Below, piece after piece: positions 30,870 through 38,214 of a stretch of DNA of 46,021 nucleotides. The stretch's first letter is position 1, and every line of letters begins with the position of its first letter. This stretch comes from Thiohalospira sp046546335 (GTDB lineage: Bacteria > Pseudomonadota > Gammaproteobacteria > Thiohalospirales > Thiohalospiraceae), in NCBI RefSeq assembly GCF_046546335.1, contig NZ_JBKGYA010000001.1. One strand, 5' to 3'. The position numbers and the translations under genes are program-made. Under the pieces are notes generated by a model. The model was not told the DNA's origin. It ran no database searches and worked only from the letters and a program-made list of their open reading frames with translations.

Positions 30870-31949
30870 GTGGGCCGCCGGCACGACCCCCACAAGGGCC
30901 GCGGGGCCGTCTCCAGCCCCGACAACCGCTACGCCGCCTGGCAGCGCGAGGCCGTCGACGACGGCTGGCGTGACGAGCCGGACCCGGATACAGACTGGGA
31001 GCCGGCCCCGGCCACCACCCTCATCCCGCACAAGACCCGGCGGATCGTGACCTACAACGACTCCCCGGATCTCGCCTTCGACCGCACCGTGAACCCCTAT
31101 CGCGGCTGCGAGCACGGCTGCATCTACTGCTACGCCCGCCCCACCCACGCCTGGCTGGACGAGTCCCCGGGCCGCGACTTCGAGACCCGGATCCACTACC
31201 GCCCCGACGCCGCCGAGCGGCTGCGCGCCGAGTTCGACCGCCCCGGCTACCGGCCGGAGACCATCGCCCTGGGCATGAATACCGACGCCTACCAGCCGGC
31301 AGAGCGGCGGCTGGAGATCACCCGCGCCCTGCTGGAGGTCTGCCGACAGACCCGCCACCCGGTGAGCCTGGTGACCAAATCGGCCCTGGTGGAGCGGGAT
31401 CGGGATATTCTGGGGCCCATGGCGGAGGCCGGCCTGGCCACCGTGGCCGTCTCCATCACCACCCTGGATAACGACCTCAACCGCCGGCTGGAGCCCCGGG
31501 CCGCCGGCCCGCGCCGGCGGCTGGCCACCATCCGGCGGCTGCGCGAGGCGGGGATCCCGGTGGGGGTGCTGGTGGCGCCGGTGATCCCGGTGCTCACCGA
31601 GGCGGAGTTCGAGGCGATCCTGGAGGCGGCGGCGGAGGCCGGGGCGAGCTGGGCCGGCTACGTCCTGCTGCGCCTGCCCCACGAGCTGGGCGACCTCTTC
31701 CGGGACTGGCTGGCCGAGCACGCCCCCGGCGAGGCCGACCACATCCTCTCGCGCGTGCAGCAGGCGCGGGGCGGGAAGGACTACGAGCCGCGCTTCGGCC
31801 AGCGCATGACCGGGGAGGGCCCGTGGGCGGATCTGCTGGCCCAGCGCTTCCGGCTGGCGCGGCGGAAGTTCGGGCTGGAGTGGCCACCGGTGCTGGACAC
31901 CGGCGCCTTCACGCCGCCGGGCGGGCGGCAGGGGGATCTCTTCGACTAG
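30870..31949 (+). CDS. PA0069-type radical SAM protein
   Basis: The 359-residue protein has the radical-SAM cluster motif CEHGCIYC (Cys80, Cys84, Cys87) in NPYRGCEHGCIYCYARPTHA, followed by the Gly-rich strand LGMNTDAYQP and VSLVTKSALVERD, as in the SplB-like group named after PA0069. The enzyme cleaves SAM to a 5'-deoxyadenosyl radical; its substrate is unknown, though DNA or nucleotide damage repair is often guessed for this group. The GTG start at 30870 is used because it lies directly after the previous stop. Confidence 0.88.
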   Translation: MGRRHDPHKGRGAVSSPDNRYAAWQREAVDDGWRDEPDPDTDWEPAPATTLIPHKTRRIVTYNDSPDLAFDRTVNPYRGCEHGCIYCYARPTHAWLDESPGRDFETRIHYRPDAAERLRAEFDRPGYRPETIALGMNTDAYQPAERRLEITRALLEVCRQTRHPVSLVTKSALVERDRDILGPMAEAGLATVAVSITTLDNDLNRRLEPRAAGPRRRLATIRRLREAGIPVGVLVAPVIPVLTEAEFEAILEAAAEAGASWAGYVLLRLPHELGDLFRDWLAEHAPGEADHILSRVQQARGGKDYEPRFGQRMTGEGPWADLLAQRFRLARRKFGLEWPPVLDTGAFTPPGGRQGDLFD

Positions 31950-31964
31950 CCGGTGAGCGGGGGT

Positions 31965-32879
31965 TCAGACGTAGAGATTGATGCCGCTGTCCGGCGCGGG
32001 CGCCTGGCGGCCGTCGCTCGCGCCGTATCCCCCCTCGGCCCGATTCGCCGCCCCGGCGGTCCCGCTACTGGCCATGCTGGGGGCGCCCTCCCCCGGGCGC
32101 CTGTCGCCGGGCTCGCTCCGCTCGTTGCCCTCGGCCCCCGGCCGTTCGGCTGCCAGAGGATCACCGTCGAGGGACTCCGGCTTCAGGGGGTCGCGGCGAC
32201 CCCGGCCACTGTCGCCCGCCTCCTCGCTGACTTCCTCCCGCTGCTCCTCCTGGCGCTCCTGACGCAGCTCCATGCGCGCCTCCTGGGCCATCTGCGCCGC
32301 CTCGGCAGCGATCTGGCGATCCTGCGGGGAGGGATTGGCCGGCGCCAGGGCGGCGGCGCGGACCTGGCGCGCCTTGTCCAGGGTGGCCTCGGGGTCGTCG
32401 CGGACGGGCGTGGTGTCCACGTCGACATTGCCGCCGATGGCGTAGCGCTTGCCGTCGGGCCCGACGACGAAGCTGTAGGAGACCGAGGAGGTGTACTGGC
32501 CGCCGGCGGCCAGGTGGGCCTGCTCGTGAGACCGGACCTCGCGATCGCGGTTGCGCAGCTCCTGCAGCGCCAGGTCCCGGCGCTGCTGGTCCACCTGGTC
32601 GCGAACCCGCTGGCCCTGCTCGTCCAGGCGGGCGGAGCCGGACTCGCTCCGCTCCCCTTCCCGGGTACGCCGGAGGCCCTCCAGCGCCCGCGAACGGCCC
32701 TCCCCGCCGGCGCGCGCCGTCTCGCTGGCGGCCCGGTCGCGGCTCGACGGTGAATCGGTGGCCTCATCCCCGGCCTGCTCCACCGACTCCGGCACCCGGG
32801 CACCACCCATGCCGGGCCGTCCCACGGGATTCAGGGAGGCAAAAGCGGCGCTGAGGCTGGGGGAGGCATCGGTGGCCAT
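31965..32879 (-). CDS. SprA-related (CJM1_0395-type) putative metalloprotease
   Basis: The 304-residue protein has a low-complexity, charged N-terminus (about 1-100), then the conserved core LRNRDREVRSHEQAHLAAGG with a zinc-type HEQAH motif (His118, Glu119, His122), and YTSSVSYSFVVGPDGKRYAIGG. A long Glu/Arg/Gln-rich helical region and a disordered Gly/Ser/Pro C-terminus follow. The HExxH motif is as in the family. It has no signal peptide. It is convergent with the radical-SAM gene and divergent from the RND efflux genes. The true role is unknown; family members are described as putative peptidases. Confidence 0.85.
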   Translation of the reverse strand: MATDASPSLSAAFASLNPVGRPGMGGARVPESVEQAGDEATDSPSSRDRAASETARAGGEGRSRALEGLRRTREGERSESGSARLDEQGQRVRDQVDQQRRDLALQELRNRDREVRSHEQAHLAAGGQYTSSVSYSFVVGPDGKRYAIGGNVDVDTTPVRDDPEATLDKARQVRAAALAPANPSPQDRQIAAEAAQMAQEARMELRQERQEEQREEVSEEAGDSGRGRRDPLKPESLDGDPLAAERPGAEGNERSEPGDRRPGEGAPSMASSGTAGAANRAEGGYGASDGRQAPAPDSGINLYV

Positions 32880-32914
32880 GGCCGTTCTCGATGATGATAG
32901 GGGTATAGTGCAAG

Positions 32915-33005
32915 TATGTATCAGCGCCTCGCCCATGAGTCAAATTGACTCGCCCCCGAAGGCTGCCAACTGGACATTGACCATACAGTCAGCCCGGCCA
33001 AGAAT
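32915..33005. promoter_or_regulatory. Divergent promoter-operator region with TTGAC/GTCAA palindromes
   Basis: A perfect 7-1-7 palindrome GAGTCAA-A-TTGACTC lies at 32937-32951, and a second inverted repeat TGAC-N6-GTCA at 32978-32991. Rightward, TTGACC (32977-32982) and AAGAAT (33000-33005) are 17 bases apart. Leftward, TTGACT (32943-32938) and TACATA (32920-32915) are also 17 apart. Both -35 elements thus sit inside a palindrome, so one dimeric repressor could control both genes. Confidence 0.6.
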
Positions 33006-33030
33006 GGGGGAAGTGCCACGGAGGTCCCCC

Positions 33031-34107
33031 ATGCCGCACCTGCCCCGCCGCCCCCTCATCATCGTCATGATCATCACCCTGGCCATCGCCTGGATCGCCT
33101 CCGGGGTACTGACCCGGCCGGAGCCCACCGACGACCAGGCCCGAGAGAGCGAAAAGATGACCGTGGGCGTGGCCGAGCGCCGGGCCGAGCCGGTGGAGGA
33201 GCTGCTCGTCCTCCAGGGAGAGGTGGAGCCGGACAGCCGCATGGTGGTCCGCGCCGAGACCGCGGGACAGCTCGCCGAGTGGGCCGTCTCCCGCGGTGCC
33301 CGGGTAGACGAGGGCGAGCTGCTGGCGCGGCTGAAGATGGACGACCGCCAGGCGAAGTTGCGCCAGGCCGAGGCGCGGGTGGCGGGGGCCGAGAGCGACT
33401 TCGAGGCCACCCGGACCATGGCCGAGGACGACTTCACCGCCGAGCTGCAGGTGGACGTCAAGCGCGCCGAGCTGGAGGCGGCCCGGGCGGAGCTGGAGGC
33501 GGTACGCCAGGATATCGAGAACACCGAGCTGCGCGCCCCCATGGCGGGCATCGTCAACCGCCGCATCGCCGAGCGCGGCGACTTCCTCGCCGTGGGCGGC
33601 CAGCTGGCCGAGATCGTGGTCAATGACCCCCTCCTCGCCGTGGTCCGCGTCCCCCAGCACCGGATCCGCGAGGTGGAGCCGGGGCAGGAGGCGCGCATCC
33701 GCTTCCTGGACGGCTCCACCGCCACCGGTGAGGTCACCTTCGTCGCCCCGGTGGCCGATCCGGCCACCCGCACCTTCCGGCTGGAGGCGACCTTCCCCAA
33801 TCCCGAGGGCGACCTCCCCTCCGGGATCAGCGCCGAGGTCATCATCCCGGTGGCGGAGACCGAGGCCCATCGCGTCTCCCCGGCGCTGCTCAACCTCGAC
33901 GACGACGGCCGGCTGGGGCTCAAGGCGGTGGCCGACGGCGAGGTGGTCTTCCACGAGGTGGAGGTCATTCGCGCCGACCGCGACGGCGTCTGGGTCACCG
34001 GGGCACCCCCCGAGATCGACCTCATCACCGTGGGCGGCGGTTTCGTCCGCCCGGGCGAGGCGGTGGCCACCGAGTCGGCCGCGGCGCCGGGCGAGGGCCG
34101 GCCGTGA
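33031..34107 (+). CDS. RND efflux membrane-fusion protein
   Basis: The 358-residue periplasmic adaptor links an inner-membrane RND pump to an outer-membrane channel. A membrane anchor (LIIVMIITLAIAWIASGVL, about 9-27) is followed by a lipoyl/barrel-sandwich half (VVRAETAGQLAEWAVSRGARVDEGELLARL marks the first half), a coiled-coil hairpin (about 107-165), ELRAPMAGIVNRRIAERGDFL (second half) and the beta-barrel domain. The ATG at 33031 follows GGAGG; an ATG at 33004 is possible but lacks that spacing. The stop overlaps the pump start by 4 bases. Confidence 0.92.
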   Translation: MPHLPRRPLIIVMIITLAIAWIASGVLTRPEPTDDQARESEKMTVGVAERRAEPVEELLVLQGEVEPDSRMVVRAETAGQLAEWAVSRGARVDEGELLARLKMDDRQAKLRQAEARVAGAESDFEATRTMAEDDFTAELQVDVKRAELEAARAELEAVRQDIENTELRAPMAGIVNRRIAERGDFLAVGGQLAEIVVNDPLLAVVRVPQHRIREVEPGQEARIRFLDGSTATGEVTFVAPVADPATRTFRLEATFPNPEGDLPSGISAEVIIPVAETEAHRVSPALLNLDDDGRLGLKAVADGEVVFHEVEVIRADRDGVWVTGAPPEIDLITVGGGFVRPGEAVATESAAAPGEGRP

Positions 34108-37100
34108 GGGCGCTCATCGCCGCCGCGGTGGATCGCGGCCGCGCCGTCCTCCTGCTGCTCGGGATCCTGCTGATCCTCGGGGCGGTGGCCTACGCCACCA
34201 TCCCCAAGGAGGCCAACCCCGAGATCGACGTCCCCATCTACTTCGTCACCGTCCCCTACCCCGGGATCACCTCCGAGGATGCCGAACGGCTGCTGCTGCG
34301 TCCCCTGGAGCGGGAGCTGCAGTCGGTGGAGGGGCTGGACGAGATGCGCGCCTGGGCCGGCGAGGGCTTCGCCATGCTGCGGCTGGACTTCGAGCCCGGC
34401 TGGGACAGCCGCCAGGCCCTGGCCGATGTCCGCGAGGAGGTGGACCAGACCGAGCCGGAGCTCCCCGAGGAGGCCGAGGAGCCCCGGGTGAACGAGGTGG
34501 ACGTCTCGCTGTTCCCGGTGCTCACCGCCACCCTCTCCGGACCGGTGAGCGAGCGCTCGCTGCTGGAGACCGCCCGCGACCTGCGCGACCGGCTCGAGGC
34601 GAGCCCCGGCGTGCTGGAGGTGGACATCGGCGGCGAGCGCGAGGATGTCATGGAGATCCTGGTGGACCCGCTGGTCATGGAGTCCTACCGGATCTCCTAC
34701 GCCGAACTCACCCGCGCCATCCAGCGCAACAATCAACTCGTCACCGCCGGGGCGGTGGATACCGGGGCCGGCCGCATCGCCATCAAGGTCCCCGGCACCA
34801 TCGAGGATACCGAGGCGGTGGAGAATACCGCCCTGCGCGCCGAGGACGGCACCGTGGTCCGCGTGGGGGATGTCGCCGAGGTCCGCCAGACCTACAAGGA
34901 CCGGGACAGCTTCGCCCGCATCGACGGCAACCCCGCGCTCTCCCTGGAGATCCGCAAGCGCACCGGGGCCAACATCCTGGAGGTGGTGGGCGAGGCGCGC
35001 CGCACCATCGAGAGCGCCCGGCAGTCGGGGCCCGAGGCGCTGGAGGTCCGCTACCTCCAGGACGGTGCCGAGGATGTCGCCGACTTCCTGGGCGACCTGG
35101 AGAACAACGTCATCACCGCCGTGCTGCTGGTGGTCCTGGTCATCGTCGCCGCCCTGGGGGTGCGCTCCTCGCTGCTGGTGGCGGTGGCCATCCCCGGCGC
35201 CTTCCTGGGCGGGATCCTGGTCATCCAGCTGCTGGGCTTCACCCTCAACCTGGTGGTCCTCTTCTCCCTCATCCTGGTGGTGGGGATGCTGGTGGACGGC
35301 GCCGTGGTGGTGGCGGAGCTGGCCGACCGCTACATCGCCGAGGGGCGGGCGCGAGCCGCCGCCTACCGCGACGCCGCCATCCGCATGGGCTGGCCGGTGA
35401 CCGCCGCCATCGCCACCACCCTGGCAGTCTTCTTCCCCATGCTCTTCTGGCCGGGCATGGTGGGCGAGTTCATCATCTACCTGCCGGCGACGGTCATCAT
35501 CACCCTGCTGCTCTCCCTGGCCATGGCGCTGGTCTTCGTCCCCGCCCTGGGGTCGTTCATCGGCCCGCGGCGGGCCACCAACCCGGAGCTGGTGCGCCAG
35601 ATCCGGGCCGCCGAGACGGGCCGCTGGGCCGAGCTGGGACGGGCCACCCGCGCCTACACCGACGCCCTGGCCACCGCCTGCCGCCGACCCGGCCTCACCC
35701 TGCTCATCACCGCGGTCATCACCGCCACCCTCTACGCCGGCTGGGCGGTCCACGGCAAGGGGACCTCCTTCTTCCCCGACATCGAGCCGCGCTTCGCCCA
35801 GATCCAGGTCCAGGCCCGCGGCGACCTCTCGGTCCGGGAGGCGGACGACCTGGTCCGCCGCGTGGAGGAACGCATCGGCGGGACCGACGGCGTAAAGACC
35901 CGCTACGCCCGGACCATCGCCTCCCAGCAGCGCCGCCTGGAGGGCGACTTCGCCGAGGATGTCATCGGCATCGTCCAGCTGGAGCTCACCGACTGGCGCA
36001 CCCGGCGCCCGGCCGCGGAGGTCCTGGCCGAGCTCCGCCAGCGCACCGCCGACCTCCCCGGCCTGAAGATCCAGGTGCGGGAGCAGGAGCGCGGCCCCAC
36101 CGCCGGCAAACCGGTGGCGGTGGAGGTCCGCGGAGAGCGCGGGGCATCGCTGGACACCGGCGTGGAGCGCGTCCGCGCGGCCATGGAGGAGCTGGGCGGC
36201 TTCGTGGACGTGGAGGACGACCGGCCGCCGCCGGGGGTGGAGGTGGAGCTGCGGGTGGACCGCGAGGAGGCGGCCCGTCACGGCGTGGATATCGCCCTGC
36301 TGGGCCAGGGACTGCAGACGCTCACCGACGGCGTCCTGCTGGGTACCTACCACCCCGACTTCAGCGACGAGGCGGTGGACATCCGCATGCGGCTGCCGGC
36401 GGACGCCCGCCACCTCCAGCAGCTGGCTACCCTGAACCTGCCCACCGAGCAGGGGCTGGTGCCGCTGCGCAACTTCGCCACCCTGGAGCCGGTGGAGGCC
36501 ACGGGCCTCATCAAGCGCCGGGACGCCCGCCGCGCCCACACCGTGGAGGCCGACGTCGCCGCCGACGAGCTGGCGGAGGAGCGCACCAGCGCCCTCCGGC
36601 AGGCCCTGACCGGCGCCGACCTACCCGAGGGGGTCAGCGTCGCCTTCCGCGGCGAGAGCGAGGACATGGCCGAATCCAGCCAGTTCCTGGTCCGCGCCTT
36701 CCTCTTCGCCCTGGCGCTGATGGTCGTGATCCTGGTGGTCCAGTTCAATCGCTTCACCCAGGCGGCGCTGGTCCTCTCGGCCATCCTCTTCTCCACCGCC
36801 GGGGTGCTGGCCGGGCTGCTACTCCGCGGCGAACCCTTCGGAGTCGTCATGAGCGGCATCGGCACCCTCGCCCTGGCCGGCATCGTGGTGAACAACAACA
36901 TCGTCCTCATCGACACCTACAACGTCCTGCGCCGCGACGACGGCCTGGACCCCGTGGAGGCGGCCCTGCGCACCGGCGCCCAGCGCGCCCGGCCGGTGAT
37001 CCTCACCGCCGTCACCACCATCCTCGGCCTGTCGCCCATGGTCCTGGGCTGGACCATCGACTTCATCGGCCGGGACTTCTACATCGGCGCCCCCTCCACC

Positions 37101-37229
37101 CAGTACTGGATCCAGCTGGCCACGGCCATCAGCGGCGGCCTGCTGGTGGCCACGCCGCTGACCCTCTTCTTCACCCCGGCGATGCTGGTCTGGCTGGACC
37201 GACGCGCCACCACCCCGACCACCGAGTGA
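34104..37229 (+). CDS. RND efflux pump, inner-membrane subunit
   Basis: The 1041-residue protein has the twelve membrane segments and two large periplasmic loops of an HAE-type RND transporter. TM4 reads LVVGMLVDGAVVVAEL: the first relay Asp (Asp398) is kept, but the second Asp usual in AcrB relatives is Gly399. TM10 reads LAGIVVNNNIVLIDTYN, with Asn in place of the AcrB Lys. The C-terminal LTAVTTILGLSPM and FFTPAMLVWL blocks are normal. The pump is coupled to its adaptor, and no outer-membrane channel gene is adjacent, so a shared TolC is likely. The substrate is unknown. Confidence 0.92.
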   Translation: MRALIAAAVDRGRAVLLLLGILLILGAVAYATIPKEANPEIDVPIYFVTVPYPGITSEDAERLLLRPLERELQSVEGLDEMRAWAGEGFAMLRLDFEPGWDSRQALADVREEVDQTEPELPEEAEEPRVNEVDVSLFPVLTATLSGPVSERSLLETARDLRDRLEASPGVLEVDIGGEREDVMEILVDPLVMESYRISYAELTRAIQRNNQLVTAGAVDTGAGRIAIKVPGTIEDTEAVENTALRAEDGTVVRVGDVAEVRQTYKDRDSFARIDGNPALSLEIRKRTGANILEVVGEARRTIESARQSGPEALEVRYLQDGAEDVADFLGDLENNVITAVLLVVLVIVAALGVRSSLLVAVAIPGAFLGGILVIQLLGFTLNLVVLFSLILVVGMLVDGAVVVAELADRYIAEGRARAAAYRDAAIRMGWPVTAAIATTLAVFFPMLFWPGMVGEFIIYLPATVIITLLLSLAMALVFVPALGSFIGPRRATNPELVRQIRAAETGRWAELGRATRAYTDALATACRRPGLTLLITAVITATLYAGWAVHGKGTSFFPDIEPRFAQIQVQARGDLSVREADDLVRRVEERIGGTDGVKTRYARTIASQQRRLEGDFAEDVIGIVQLELTDWRTRRPAAEVLAELRQRTADLPGLKIQVREQERGPTAGKPVAVEVRGERGASLDTGVERVRAAMEELGGFVDVEDDRPPPGVEVELRVDREEAARHGVDIALLGQGLQTLTDGVLLGTYHPDFSDEAVDIRMRLPADARHLQQLATLNLPTEQGLVPLRNFATLEPVEATGLIKRRDARRAHTVEADVAADELAEERTSALRQALTGADLPEGVSVAFRGESEDMAESSQFLVRAFLFALALMVVILVVQFNRFTQAALVLSAILFSTAGVLAGLLLRGEPFGVVMSGIGTLALAGIVVNNNIVLIDTYNVLRRDDGLDPVEAALRTGAQRARPVILTAVTTILGLSPMVLGWTIDFIGRDFYIGAPSTQYWIQLATAISGGLLVATPLTLFFTPAMLVWLDRRATTPTTE

Positions 37230-37235
37230 AGCCCC

Positions 37236-37610
37236 ATGGAATTCTTCGCCACCGTCGACCGCCCCCTCACCGCCGAGGAGCTCACCCGGCATCTCACCGT
37301 GGGCACCCTCCCCGACTGGTGCGACGCCTTCGCCGAGGTCACCGCCGACAGTGAGGACGAGGGCGCCGGCGACACCCTCTGGGGCCACTTCCGGGTGGTC
37401 CGCACCCCCATCCGCGGCGGCGTCCGCTTCGCCCTCACCGACTGCCCCAACGCCCTGGCCTGGACGGTCACCGCCGGCTACCCCCCGGCCCCGGAGGGCG
37501 TCGTCATCCACGCCACCATCGCCCGCACCGAGGCCGATACCGACCCCGACTTCGCCGAATCCATCCAGGAGTTCGTCGAGGCCTGGCAACGCGGCCTGCA
37601 GGGCGGCTGA
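37236..37610 (+). CDS. Hypothetical protein between the RND genes and pyp
   Basis: The 124-residue acidic protein starts MEFFATVDRPLTAEELTRHL and has mixed alpha/beta character: a helix (LTAEELTRHLTVG), strands (GGVRFALTDC, ALAWTVTAGY, GVVIHATIAR) and a C-terminal helix (FAESIQEFVEAWQRG). Two Cys are present (about 30 and 70). There is no signal peptide or membrane segment. Only 6 bases separate it from the RND gene, so it shares that transcript. I do not recognise the family. Confidence 0.7.
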   Translation: MEFFATVDRPLTAEELTRHLTVGTLPDWCDAFAEVTADSEDEGAGDTLWGHFRVVRTPIRGGVRFALTDCPNALAWTVTAGYPPAPEGVVIHATIARTEADTDPDFAESIQEFVEAWQRGLQGG

Positions 37611-37629
37611 CCGGATCGACCCGACCGGG

Positions 37630-37777
37630 TTGCACAATCTTTGTATAATTTCTAATCTTCATGGCAGGGCCAGATAGGGCAGTTCCGATACAGCCCTATT
37701 ACAAACCCGATACAAGCCCCGCTGGCGAGCCGCAGAGCCGGCACCGCGGGAGACGCTGTACAACCCCTGCACAATGG
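37630..37777 (+). repeat. Seven 11-bp phased direct repeats before pyp
   Basis: Copies start at 37630, 37641, 37686, 37697, 37708, 37756 and 37767. They read TTGCACAATCT, TTGTATAATTT, CGATACAGCCC, TATTACAAACC, CGATACAAGCC, CTGTACAACCC and CTGCACAATGG, giving the loose consensus YKRYACAANCC. Within each group of two, three and two copies the step is exactly 11 bases. OmpR/PhoB-type response regulators bind such 11-bp tandem half-sites. The last copy touches the pyp ribosome site. The TATAAT at 37644-37649 within copy 2 may also be a -10. Confidence 0.6.
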
Positions 37778-37788
37778 AGAGACCAACC

Positions 37789-38166
37789 ATGGAATTCGTC
37801 CAGTTCGGCACCGACGACATCGACAACACCCTGGCCAAGATGAAGGACGGGGACCTGAACAACCTCGCCTTCGGTGCCATCCAGCTCGACGCCGACGGCA
37901 ACATCCTCCAGTACAACGCCGCCGAGGGCGACATCACCGGCCGCGACCCCAAGGCCGTCATCGGCAAGAACTTCTTCAAGGATGTCGCCCCCTGCACCGA
38001 CTCCCAGGAGTTCTCCGGCCGCTTCAAGGAGGGCGTCAAGAACGGCGACCTCAACGCCATGTTCGAGTACACCTTCGACTACCAGATGCAGCCCACCAAG
38101 GTGAAGGTCCACATGAAGAAGGCGCTCACCGGCGATTCCTACTGGATCCTGGTCAAGCGCGCGTAG
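37789..38166 (+). CDS. pyp: Photoactive yellow protein
   Basis: PYP is a soluble blue-light receptor with a p-coumaroyl group thioester-bound to a Cys in a PAS fold. The 125-residue length matches the Halorhodospira halophila protein. All key residues fall at the reference numbers: Tyr42 and Glu46 (QYNAAEGDITGRD), Thr50, Arg52, the chromophore Cys69 (VAPCTDS) and Met100. The start at 37789 (MEFVQFG) follows GGAGAG; an in-frame ATG at 37774 would add five residues but overlaps a repeat. A G+C hairpin follows before the ligase gene. Residues 30-72 are very close to H. halophila PYP, which is the best taxonomic clue in the window. Confidence 0.98.
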   Translation: MEFVQFGTDDIDNTLAKMKDGDLNNLAFGAIQLDADGNILQYNAAEGDITGRDPKAVIGKNFFKDVAPCTDSQEFSGRFKEGVKNGDLNAMFEYTFDYQMQPTKVKVHMKKALTGDSYWILVKRA

Positions 38167-38175
38167 GACCCCTTC

Positions 38176-38196
38176 CGGCGGGGCGAGCCCCCGCCG
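38176..38196 (+). other. Strong intergenic hairpin between pyp and the ligase
   Basis: CGGCGGGG (38176-38183) pairs with CCCCGCCG (38189-38196) around a 5-base loop. No T tract follows. It may stabilise the pyp message end or lower read-through into the ligase gene. Confidence 0.5.
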
Positions 38197-38214
38197 TCCA
38201 CCCGGAGAACGAAC

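Noticed and set aside
32940..36539. Very long open frame on the minus strand opposite the RND pump
   Set aside because: It is antisense to two well-supported efflux genes and encodes a His/Gly/Asp-rich protein typical of the reverse strand of G+C-rich coding DNA.
33623..37354. Long plus-strand frame of over 1200 codons overlapping the RND pump in another frame
   Set aside because: The translation is Arg/Gly/Pro-rich with no domains, while the alternative frame gives a clear RND protein.
37644..37649. TATAAT as the sole pyp promoter
   Set aside because: No -35 element stands at the right distance, and the hexamer is part of an 11-bp repeat. It is noted within the repeat feature only.
37757..37773. 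TGT...ACA as a PpsR-type photosynthesis-regulator site
   Set aside because: The spacing is 11 bases, not the 12 of the TGT-N12-ACA consensus, and the bases are explained by two adjacent 11-bp repeats.
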